Shown piece by piece: positions 1 to 8,965 of a stretch of DNA of 64,000 bases. This DNA comes from Tricholoma matsutake (Eukaryota; Basidiomycota; Agaricomycetes; Agaricales; Tricholomataceae), in contig AP026539.1 in the NCBI GenBank assembly GCA_026075535.2, positions 5,766,001 to 5,830,000 of the forward strand, given 5' to 3'. A program made the position numbers and the translations under genes. The stretch's first letter is position 1, and the number at the start of each line of letters is the position of its first letter. The notes under the pieces are model-generated. The model saw nothing but the letters and a program-made list of their open reading frames with translations. It made no database searches and was not told where the DNA came from.

Positions 1-59
1 ACTCGCACCACATCGCACTGACATGCCCAAACCCCCCCCCCCCCCCAAAAAAAAAAAAA

Positions 60-1064
60 AACAGAAATCCAAACAGGGGATGACAGCAACAAACAACTAC
101 AAGCCACCCACCCCCAGCCTCACAAGCAACTGCTTGTGGGGTGGATCATGGGTGGAACAACACCCAGGTGCAGGGACAGGAAACAACGATGCACCACCTG
201 CCCCCAGCCTCATGAGCAACTGCTCGTGGGGTGGATCGTGGGTGGAATGACAATGATGACAAGCCACCCACCCCCAGCCTCACAAGCAACTGCTCATGGG
301 GTGGAATGTGGGTGGAATGATGCCCAGGCACAGGGATAGGAGACAACAATGCACCACCTGCCCCCAGCCTCATGAGCAACTGCTCGTGGGGTGGATCGTG
401 GGTGGAACGACAATGATGACAAGCCACCTACCCCCAGCCTCACAAGCAACTGCTCGTGGGGTGGATCATGGGTGGAATGACAGACAACAGCGGGGTCGCA
501 TCCCCTCTCCCTCCCCCACACTTCATGTGGGGAGGGATTTTTTTTGTACTTTTAATTATTTATTAGTATTGTGCCCCCCCTCCCCCATTTTGCATGGGGG
601 AAGGACTTTTTTCTTCATGTTTTTACCTCCCCCCTAACATTCAGCATGAGGGGTTAGCTTTTTGGGATGTGGTTAATTAAAAAAATTTGATCTTAACTAC
701 TTCGAAAAAAATTAGAGTGTCATGAATAAACCTTATATTACTAACTAATAATTCTCCTGTGGCTCAACTGGTTAAGCACACATGTTTGGTTTGTCATGTG
801 ATCACTCTCATCAAGATGTCTTGAGTTCAATCCTTGCTCTGCACAGATATATTTTGTAGGCACTTTAACAACTTAAGCCTTGAAATTTGACTATCCATTA
901 AGGTATATACTCTAAGTTGAGCATCTGGAGTAACCGGAATCTGGTTGGAATAACCAGAATAACTGGACTCTGACTGGAATAACTGGACTCCAATCAGAAT
1001 AACTGGACTCCAACCAGAATAACTGGACTCCAACTGGAATAGGTGGGGGAGGGTAAATTACAGA
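60..1064 (+). mobile_element. Composite tRNA-derived SINE-like element, copy 1
   Basis: Read left to right this element has four parts. First comes an array of GAGCAACTGCTC-type palindromes (124-455). Second are C/G hairpins followed by T-runs (about 500-660). Third is a tRNA-like head with box A TGGCTCAACTGG at 760-771 and box B GAGTTCAATCC at 823-833. Fourth is a body of short repeats of CTGGACTCCAA type, ending in GTGGGGGAGGGTAAATTAC near 1045-1063. The same order recurs at 57.2-58.1 kb and, split by an LTR element, at 41.3-42.4 plus 48.6-48.8 kb. The tail abuts Gypsy-B RNase H sequence. The left end and target duplication were not found. That the four parts move as one unit is inference from the repeated order. 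Confidence 0.65.
124..455. repeat. Alternating 90/70-bp palindrome array
   Basis: Cores of the type AAGCAACTGCTT or GAGCAACTGCTC start at 124, 214, 284, 374 and 444. The spacing alternates 90, 70, 90, 70 bp, giving a 160-bp dimeric repeat. Each core is followed by GTGGGGTGGATCGTGGGTGG. Reading frames across it are repetitive and change from copy to copy, so it is not annotated as coding. Confidence 0.85.
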
Positions 1065-1402
1065 AACTCTTGGCCATCTTCAAAGCTTTCAAACACTGGT
1101 GACAGTATATTGAAGGCTCTGGAATCTGATAGATGTGGTCACAGATCACAAAAATCTGGAGTACTTCAGCACCACAAAGCTCCCAGGCCTGGTGGTCAGA
1201 ATACCTTTCACAATTCAATCTTGTCATTTCCTTTCACCCCAGAAAATTTAGGGCAAAACCTGATGCACTCACTAGATGCTGGGATGTCTACCACAAATGG
1301 GGAGATGGCAACTTTGCCTCTGTAAACCCAAGCAACTACTGACCAAGAACAATTCACTTCCTCCCTCTGAGCCACTTACCTCACAACCCCTATTGTCTTG
1401 TT
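1065..1402 (+). pseudogene. Gypsy-B RNase H and connection domain remnant
   Basis: Translation g1 gives a Ty3/Gypsy RNase H segment (KLLAIFKAFKHW) followed by the connection motif FRAKPDALTR...WDVY. These are characteristic of fungal Gypsy polyproteins. The frame is broken. It begins directly at the SINE tail, so the 5' part lies outside the window or is lost. It resumes after the solo LTR at 1408-1817. Confidence 0.75.
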
Positions 1403-1407
1403 CTCAT
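1403..1407. repeat. Target-site duplication CTCAT, left
   Basis: CTCAT at 1403-1407 is repeated at 1818-1822 on the other side of the solo LTR. A perfect 5-bp duplication is the size expected for LTR retrotransposon integration. Confidence 0.9.
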
Positions 1408-1817
1408 TGTTAGGGTGACACCCACTATCTGCTAGCTAAGACCATGCAGGTTCTCTCTACAAGAAGGGGGTGGGATCTGCGTGTGTGATGGGGAAATTGA
1501 TGGTTTTGATGTGATTGGTTATTAATAGAGTGGTTGGTTGAGAAAGGCATTTCACACCACAAGTATAGCAATACCTAAGAGAACACAACTGGGGTCCCCT
1601 AGGTGTGTATTCAAGGTTTATATACTATGTTACATGTATTGTACATTGTTGCTACCAATGCATGCATACATGCACATATACATTGATGCATGTGAAACAA
1701 AATTCTCAGTGCCCTGCATGTGCAGCATCACATAGCATCATTCAGCATCACATAGCATAATTCAACATAATAAAATTAAAATAAATTTTCATTGGGTAAT
1801 GGGGCTGTTTTCTAACA
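1408..1817 (-). repeat. Solo LTR of Gypsy-A
   Basis: The 410-bp sequence is the reverse complement of the Gypsy-A LTRs at 11675, 42382 and 48200. It has TGTTAGG/CCTAACA ends and a perfect CTCAT duplication on both sides. No internal sequence remains, so this is a solo LTR left by recombination between two LTRs. It interrupts the Gypsy-B polyprotein. Confidence 0.93.
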
Positions 1818-2640
1818 CTCATGAATATTGAGAAACTCCACAACAATATCTGAACCTCACTTCCTCTTGATCCCATCTCATCATTACATTTCCTGATCCC
1901 CTCTGCTCCAAACTTGTCTATAGACAACAGCAGACTTCTTCACCACTTTGACCAGATTTACATTCCAGATGTTGCAGATCTCTGCCTCAAAGTCTTGCAG
2001 TACAACCATGACCATATCCTATCTGGCCACTTTGGACAAAACAAAACCCTGCAACTTATCCAGTGCAAATATGTGTGGCCCAACCTCTGCACCTTTGTGC
2101 AGGACTTTTTCAAGTCTTGTACTATATGCAAATGCTCCAAGTCACCCCAGCAGAAACCCTATGGATTCCTGGAAAGACTGTGGAACTCAATCTCAATGGA
2201 TTTCATTGAGCAGTTACCCACTTCCAATGGACACACTGCCATCCTCATCATTGTAGACTGACTCTTCAAACAAGGCATCTTCATCCCCTACAGTAAACAA
2301 ATCACTACTCAAGAACTCACTAACCTGTTCATCTTGCATGTCTTCTCTAAGCATGGTGTTTGATCTCACATCACCTGTGACCACTGACCAGAGATCCAAG
2401 TTCATTTCCCATTTTTTCCACTCTCTTGGACAAGCTCTGGACATGAAGATTCATTTCACTTTGGGTTATCACCTGGAAGAAGACAGACTGACTGAACACA
2501 TCAACCAGACCCTCAAACAGTACTTGCAGATTTTCTGCAACTACCAACAGGACAACTGGTTCCAACTCTTGCCCTTAGGGGAATTTGCTTACAACAATGC
2601 CCCTTCAGCTTCCACCAGAGTATCGAGCCTCACCCTCACT
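1818..2640 (+). pseudogene. Gypsy-B integrase remnant
   Basis: The translation continues Gypsy-B. It shows an H-H-C-C zinc-binding region ending CTICKC, the first catalytic Asp in SMDFIEQLP, and a second block SKHGVPSHIT-like with DQRSKF. The third block has the E position in HINQTLKQYLQ, followed by FAYNNAPSAS. Stops and shifts interrupt it (for example near 2260). This is a dead DDE integrase. The frame is lost after about 2635, where sequence of different character begins. Confidence 0.8.
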
Positions 2641-2880
2641 AAACTCTTCTGCTCCCCTCAGCCTCTTTGGGCTCCTTTCTGCTTCTTCTCTGCCTTCCTG
2701 GCAGCAGCCTCCTCCTTCTGCTCCACCTCCATGTGAGCTGCCTCAACTCAGGCAGCCTCTTCCATGGCTCATCTCTCCTCCACCTCTCTCACCTCCTCCT
2801 CCAGTTGGAGCTCCTCCATGAGCTAGTCTTGTTGGGCCTTGATGGCTGCTATTCTTTCCATGTATGAGGGGAGGGAGGAC
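2641..2880 (-). pseudogene. Antisense Glu/Ala-rich coiled-coil fragment
   Basis: Read on the minus strand, this stretch encodes a broken Glu/Ala/Lys-rich helix (EELQLEEEVREVEER, then EAAARKAEKKQKG). It resembles the helix at 52.44-52.66 kb. It sits between the Gypsy-B integrase and the Gypsy-B 3' LTR but runs in the opposite direction, so it is probably a chimeric insertion or inversion. There are several stops and no function is assigned. Confidence 0.45.
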
Positions 2881-3006
2881 ATACTGGACTTTTGGTGATG
2901 GTGGTGGTGGTTGTGGAAAGACCTGGGAACCCCAACAAAATCAACAAACAAATTTCCTGATTTGGATTCGAATTTCAAACCTTCATGTGCCTCATAGGCT
3001 CAGCCC

Positions 3007-3020
3007 TAAGGGGGAAATAC
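3007..3020 (+). other. Polypurine tract of Gypsy-B
   Basis: AAGGGGGAAATAC lies directly before the LTR start TGTCAAGG. This is the expected position of the plus-strand primer, and it fixes the orientation as plus. Confidence 0.7.
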
Positions 3021-3540
3021 TGTCAAGGCTGATTCCTCCAACCAGATTTCTGATTGTTTTCTGCCACCTTTCCTGGCTGCCTTGCATCACAGCCCACCTC
3101 CTATCAGCAGCACCACCTAGAGATGAAATTCCCTCATTTCCAATTCAATAAAACAGTTTCAGGATATTTGTCTTGGGAGGCTGGTTTGCAAATTATCACA
3201 GCCTCAGAAACTCTGATCACCTCCAGTCCTTAGTATTTAAGCTAGCTACTTTTGTCTTGTATTAGGCAGTTTGTAAATCAACAAAGTCACCCACCTTAAT
3301 TCCAACTAAGTTAAATGCCTCGGATCCCCTTTTAAGTCTACACCTCATTCTCCCCAGAAAACCTCCAGATCTCTTACCTCTCTCTTAACCCTTGTTTTAA
3401 AATTAGGACACTTGATGAGGAGAAGGGTGCAACTTCTTACAAGTTGAAGCCAAGTCCTTTCTGTTTCCCTCACACTTGGTGCATCACATCAAGTGGACCC
3501 TGCCCTGGAATCCCATTGGGTTTCCTATCCTGCTTCTGTA
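3021..3540 (+). repeat. Gypsy-B 3' LTR, truncated
   Basis: It starts TGTCAAGGCTGATTCC and is similar throughout to the complete 581-bp solo LTR at 50807-51387. Shared blocks include ACACTTGATGAGGAGAAGGG and AGTTGAAGCCAAGTCCTTTC. Similarity stops near 3540, where another dispersed repeat begins, so the LTR end is missing. Confidence 0.85.
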
Positions 3541-3969
3541 ATAGACCATATACTGTCCATATATCTAATGCCCATAACCTCTGATGGTATGGTATGGGTA
3601 CTAATATGGCTGTATTATGGTTGACAGAAATATAATAATATACAAAATTGAATATAACGTTCCAGTACTGTAGTAAACATTGCAGCAATGGGAATCTGTC
3701 ATTTATGATGGTCCAGAGTGTTTTTCAGCATAGAAGAAAATTTTTGTTTATTTGAATAATGCAAGGGGGGACAATACAAATGTTGGGGATTTTTATTGAC
3801 CTAACATAACTAACCTCCCTCACTTTGTGCGAGGGAGGACTACAAAAATAATGAATGATAGAAAACAAAAAAAACCTCCCTTGCAAAAACGCAAGTTATT
3901 CACTCATTTGCCCCCACCATTTGTTGTTCATCCCACTTCATTCATTGTTGTTGTCATCTAATGTGTTTT
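3541..3969. repeat. Dispersed repeat and unassigned AT-rich sequence
   Basis: About 3541-3690 (GACCATATACTGTCC through ACAAAATTGAATATAACG) is similar to 58480-58625, so it is a dispersed repeat that truncated the LTR. 3700-3969 holds short hairpins (CCTCCCTC...GAGGGAGG near 3821-3837) but no gene that I can support. Confidence 0.55.
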
Positions 3970-5484
3970 GAAGGAAGGTGAGAAAGGAGAAGGAGAGGAA
4001 GGAGAAAGAACATCTGAGGAAGTATTCTGTGATGATGGAGGAAGTGGAGGATGAGGATATGCCAAATGGGGAAGTTCCAATCATGATCGAGAAAGAACAG
4101 CAGGACCAAATGTTCAGAGACATTCATGGAGGACAGTCATGGGACAAGAATATAGTGAATGTAGAGAAGTGGGTGGAGGACTGGGTACCAAAGAAATATC
4201 ACAAGTATTTGTCAGTCCTTCAGAAGAAAGAGTCTGAGTGAATGCTGGTGCAGAAGCCATGGGATCATGGGATCAAGATGAAGCCGGGGTTTATGCCAAA
4301 AAAGTCAAAAGTGTATCCATTATCTTCCAATGAACAAGAAGAAGTTGATGGGTTCCTAAACAAGCAATTATGCAAGGAATACATCCAGACTTTGAAATCC
4401 CCACAGAAATCACCAATATTATTTGTGCCAAAAAAGGATCAGAGAAAGAGGATGTGTACAGATTATAGGTATCTGAATGAGTGGACAGTAAGAATGCATA
4501 CCCCCTACCCTTGATTTCAGAAATTATCAACAAAGTGAAAAAAGTCAAAGCCTTCATGAAATTGGATCTAAGATGGGGATACAATAATGTACACATTAGT
4601 AGAGGAGATGAGTGGAAAGTTGCATTTGCCATGTGCTGAGGATCCTTTGAGTGGCTTGTCATGTTTTTTGGGATGACAAACAGTCTCCCAACCTTCAAAA
4701 ATATGATGAACAATATTTTCAAGGATGTAATTAACAAGGGCATGGTGATAATATTTGTTGACAACATTCTGACATTTATGGAGGATGAAGAAAATCATGA
4801 GGCAATAGCAAGAAGTGTTATGGAGATTAGCAGAAAATGATCTATTTTTGAAACTGGAGAAGTGTGTATCTGGTGCAAGCAAGATCGAGTTCCTGGGATT
4901 ATTGATTGGCCCTGATGGAATTAAAATGGACCTGATTAAGGTACAGGCAATCACTGACTGGCCTGCACCCACTTGTGTCAAGGAGGTTCAAGCCTTCTTG
5001 GGACTTGCAAATTACTATCATTGCTTTGTGCACAATGTTTCTAAAATTGTCACACCCATACATAATCTTATGCAAAAAGGAGTAGTATGGAGGTGGGGGG
5101 AGCAGCAGCAGACCACATTTGAAGAATTGAAGTGGAAGTTTGTGGAGGGACCAATATTAGCCCCAGTAGATTTCACATGCCCCATTCTTGGGGTTAATGA
5201 TTGGCCCTCATGGAATTAAGATGGACCCATGAAGGTACAGGCAATCACTGATTGGCCTGCACCTACCCATGTCAAGGAGATGCAAGCCTTCTTGGGGCTT
5301 ACAAATTATTATTGTTGCTTTGTGCATGATTTTTCTAAAATTGCCACACCCTTACATAATCTTACATGAAAAGGAGTAGTGTGGAGGTAGGGGGAACAGC
5401 AGCAGACAGTGTTTGAGGAGTTGAGGAGGAAGTTTGTGGAGGGACCAATATTAGCCCCAGTAGATTTCACCCACCCCTTATGAG
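3970..5484 (+). pseudogene. Gypsy-A copy 1, polymerase part 1 (protease-RT linker and RT)
   Basis: This aligns with 44.95-46.15 kb of the complete Gypsy-A copy. Recognisable RT blocks are [10 protein letters not shown] near 4455, a degraded FVDNILTF at the catalytic site near 4755 where copy 2 has FIDDILIF, and LGLANYYHCFV near 5000. The first catalytic-pair Asp is kept and the second is Asn. Frames are broken by stops such as TGA at 4239-4241. The 5' LTR, Gag and protease are absent. The segment ends at the hAT insertion at 5485. Confidence 0.85.
4891..5476 (+). repeat. Tandem duplication inside the RT-RNase H segment
   Basis: A unit of about 292 bp (4891-5182) is followed by a second unit (5183-5476). 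Both contain ACAGGCAATCACTGA, GCCTTCTTGGG and GTTTGTGGAGGGACCAATAT in the same order. Gypsy-A copy 2 has only one unit. The two units differ at many sites, so the duplication is old or joins two diverged copies. Confidence 0.8.
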
Positions 5485-5649
5485 TAGTGTTTTAAGGTCC
5501 AGTCTGGTCCAGTTTTTTAACCCCCAAGAGGGGCAACATGGACCGCAACCAGTCCAAACCATTGCCCATACTTGAAGGACCACAACCGGTTTCAACCAGT
5601 TTTACTACCATTTTTTACTGTCTAATTAAATTATATTATATACTTAATA

Positions 5650-6685
5650 AAACTAATTACATCACCCTGCAAGCAGGTGCTCACAGCAGTGGGATGTTGC
5701 TAATAGAAAGAAAAAAAGAAAAAAAGACCAAATAACAAAAAAGAAGAGAAAAAAAGAAAAGAAACATCCCACAGTCTTGTGTTTGTAGCAAGAGTGGGGC
5801 ATCATTCCCTAGTACTCATTGTTGTCAGTCATTATTCATTGTTTCCCCCATTTGTGTCATCCCTGTGTTGTCATTTGTTGTCATCCCCACATAGTCATCC
5901 CCATGCTGTTGTTTGTTATCATCCCCATGTTTTCATTGTTGTCCTCCCCATCATTTGTTGGCCGGTCCCTTGTCATCAGCACCTCTATTGCCCCCCTACA
6001 AGCAGTGGCTTGTAGACAGGGTAGTGGTGCTGTGTGACACGGCACCCATCATGGTTCAGGAATGGGACCCATTGCTACCCTGCAAGCAGAGGCTCACAGT
6101 GGCAGCATGGGACAGGTGGCTCACAGGGGAGACATGGGGCAGGGGTGTCATTGTTGTCAAGCCTGAGGAAGAAATCAAGATGGTTAGTAAAAAAAAAAAG
6201 AAATCAATGATAACAAACATACCTGTGGCCCAAACAACACTAGTCATTGTTTGGGTGCTTTGTGTTCATTTGTCTGTGGTGGTGAGGTTCCGAGCTAGGC
6301 AGTATGGGTGTCAATGGAGGTGGGGAACAGAGAGGGCAGTGTGTTGCCCCCATCGGTGTTGGCGGCATCACTTCCATTGGCTTCATTCATGTTGTGTCGT
6401 TAAGAAAAGAACAGAACCTAAAAGAAAGTAAAAACCAGTTTGTAGAAGTGATAATAAATCAAATAAAAATAAACATACCCTGCCCAAACAACAGACTGGT
6501 GTTGTTTAGGCTGCCTGCACTGTGTTTGTTCATTTGCATGGTCATTGGTGCAGGCAAGGTGGTGATGTGGCATTGTTGATGTTGTTGTTGTGGTCATGGG
6601 AAGTTGTCAGGAAGTGGTGCCACTTTTGTTTTTGGGAGCACAAACATGACCACATGGTCCATGCAGTGCCACAGGGTATATAAAC
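5650..6685 (-). other. Palindromic-exon unit with promoter
   Basis: On the minus strand, TTTATATACCCTG (6685 down) is followed by a GACCA/TGGTC dyad at 6648-6659, matching 54944-54978. Downstream are two blocks ending at 5' splice-like sites, GTATGT at 6478 and at 6222. Each block has a degraded GCCCAAACAA/TTGTTTGGGC-type palindrome, and each splice-like site is followed by a T-rich intron-like stretch. One of these ends CTTTTAG near 6425. Imperfect GCAAGCAGNGGCTTG palindromes lie at 5990-6130 and T-runs at 5700-5770. No consistent protein frame was found. Splicing is inferred from motif order only. Confidence 0.5.
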
Positions 6686-6936
6686 CCCACCAAACAAGTA
6701 CTTGCATCGTAGACTTGTCCCACTTCATTAATAGTTAGTTATAATTAGTACTTATATTAGTTCTTTTTATCTATATTTATGTAGCTTCAACTGTATATAC
6801 AGTACATATTGTATACAGTGAAAAGACTCGTCACAACTGATTGTGACCAGTCTTTGATTGGTTTTTGAATATATTCAAAGTGAGGCAACCTGCAACTGCA
6901 CTGACTCCCAAACAAAGCAACTCCAACTGACGGTTA

Positions 6937-7921
6937 GAGCATGGCATGGGTAACCCTCAGGTATATTTTCTTATACCCCTACCTGTACCTGTGAACACTG
7001 TACCCACACAGGTAGGAGTACGGTGTTACCATGGGTTTCTGTGGGTTACCCATGGTTATTCATGGGTTTCAGCATGAATATGTATTTTAATAATCTAATT
7101 ACACTAAATTAATATATAGAAAGTGACCCCCCTCTTGCATTTGGAGTGAGGGAGGGGGGTGGTGCCTGTAGTTGCCGAGAACAGAATGAGTAACCCCCCC
7201 ACTCACATTTGCAGTGAGAGAGGGGGGGGGGTGCTGCCTGTAGTCATCGATCCCCATTTCCACCCCATGAGCAGTTGGTCGTGGTGGCAGTTGGGTCCCC
7301 AGGTCCTCCTCCTGGTCATCGTCATCATTCCACCCACTATCCACCCCACAAGCAGTTGCTTGTGAGGCTGGGGCAGGTGGTGTGCTGTCGTGATGTGGCG
7401 GCATTGGCATGGGGTCGTTCCATGTGAGCTCCTCATTCCAAGGGAATTCCAACCTAGGAAGTGAAAGAAACAAAATAGTTAGTTTACAAAAAAAGAAACA
7501 AACAAAAAAAAAACTTACCATGGGCCCAAACAATGCAATCATGTCGTTTGGGCCCAGGTGACATGGCACTGTTGGGTGTGTGTCATTAGCTGTCGTTGTC
7601 TGTCATTATCAGCAGTTTAGAACCTGAAAAAGAAGAAACATAATCAGTTAGTTTACAAAATAACAAGAAATGAAACACAAAAAAACTTACTACAGGCCCA
7701 AACAATGATTCACATCATTTGGGCCATGCTATGGTTGTGGTTGGATTGTCCTATAGTTTAGAATTAGATGTGTCATGAGTATTCAACAAGGTCAGATGAT
7801 TACTCACCTGACCAAAATCTGGGTACCGGCATACCTGCACATACCCATAACACAGTGGAAAAGGGTATGGTGTTGCCCAGGTATGGCAATCCCATACCTG
7901 TACCCATACCTGTGCTGCGCC
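6937..7921. mobile_element. TTA-type inverted-repeat element (Harbinger-like), 985 bp
   Basis: The left end is GAGCATGGCATGGGTAACCC after TTA (6934-6936). The right end reads, reversed, GGCGCAGCACAGGTATGGGT before CTA (7922-7924). Both ends resemble the element at 13280-14302. The interior holds TTGCATTTGGAGTGAGG hairpins, two GGCCCAAA palindromes next to GTAAGT on the minus strand, and two GAGCAGTTGCTC-type cores. No transposase is visible. Placement in PIF/Harbinger rests on the 3-bp TTA-like duplication. Confidence 0.6.
7515..7730 (-). other. Two palindromes abutting 5' splice-like sites
   Basis: Arms GGGCCCAAAC (7522-7531) and GTTTGGGCCC (7546-7555) end next to GTAAG on the minus strand (7514-7518). 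Arms GGCCCAAA (7695-7702) and TTTGGGCC (7718-7725) end next to GTAAG at 7686-7690. T-rich stretches follow, ending CCTAGG near 7452 and TTCAGG near 7623, which resemble complete introns. Confidence 0.65.
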
Positions 7922-8006
7922 CTACCAATGGTCCAGTTGCCTTTAGTTGAGTTGGGTTGGGTTTCGGTTTTTTTTCTGGTCCATGCGACCAGACCTTTAA
8001 ACACTA

Positions 8007-8965
8007 CTTATGAGTGGAATCAGATACATCTGATTTTGCTACTGGAGTGGTATTCTCAATGCTATGTGAAGATGACAAATGGCATCCTTGTGCATATTTA
8101 TCCCAAGGGTTGGATGATGTGGAAAGGAATTATGATGTGCAAGAGATGTTGGGAATAATATGAGCATTGGAGGTGTGGAGACGTGATTTGGAGGGATGTA
8201 TGCATCAGATTGAGATCTGGATGGATCATCAGAATTTGCAATACTTCATGTCTGCCAAAAAGCTTAACCAATGGAAAGTGCATTGGGCACTATTCCTATT
8301 GTGTTTCAATTTTCACCTAGTCCATAAAGTGGGAGGCTTAATGAGGAGAGCAGATGCATTATCCAGATGTATCAATCACAAAATGGGGGTGGAGGAGGAC
8401 AATACAACTCAAACCCAAATGCTTTCACATTTGCACTATGCACACATCAGGGGCATCTATTAATAGATAGCTCAGAAATGGAGATGTTGTCTAAAATTAG
8501 AGGATGCTTGCAGATGAGGTAGTGGAAGCTGTGAAAGCCATGAAGGAAGAAAAGAAAGGTAACATTGAAGGAGATGAATAGGCAGAAGAACAAGGGTTGA
8601 TATTATTCCAAGGGAAGGTGCATGTACCAAAAGATCAGGATTTGTGATGGGAGATTGTCTGGTTACATCATAATACAGTGACTGCCTGATACCCAGGGCG
8701 ATGGAAGACATTGGAATTAGTGATCAGAAATTATTGGTGGCCCAGAATTTCTAAATTTGTGTTGGGATGTGGATGGATACAATACATGCATGAGGAGAAA
8801 AAGATTTCCATAGAAACCTGGAGGGAAATTAATGCTGAACCCCATATCAAAAGCACCCTGGTGAGATATATCTGTAGATTTCATCACAGGATTATCTGAA
8901 GCTTGAGGTTACAACACTATATTCATAGTATGCAACCACTTTACAAAAGAAGTCCATATTATTTC
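8007..8965 (+). pseudogene. Gypsy-A copy 1, part 2 (RNase H to integrase)
   Basis: This resumes at the duplicated CTTATGAG with SDTSDFATG-like RNase H, then QIEIWMDHQNLQYFMSAKKL and LMRRADALSR. The start of the integrase zinc-binding region follows (ELVIRNYWWPRISKFVLG). Stops and shifts are frequent. It matches 46.15-47.13 kb of copy 2 and ends at the second hAT insertion. Confidence 0.85.

Larger units (their letters stand above)
5485..8006. mobile_element. Non-autonomous hAT-type element 1 (2.5 kb)
   Basis: The ends are TAGTGTTTTAAGGTCC and its inverted partner AGACCTTTAAACACTA. CTTATGAG is duplicated perfectly at 5477-5484 and 8007-8014. An 8-bp duplication with such ends indicates the hAT superfamily. 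No transposase is visible. The interior carries a palindromic-exon unit (5650-6685, minus strand) and a TTA-type inverted-repeat element (6937-7921). Removing 5485-8014 rejoins Gypsy-A RNase H sequence. Confidence 0.88.

Noticed and set aside
755..845. tRNA genes at box A/B pairs (also 29009-29087, 40893-40948, 42241-42302, 57885-57948, 62643-62700)
   Set aside because: No acceptor-stem pairing or proper anticodon arm could be drawn, and each sits at the head of a longer repeated element.
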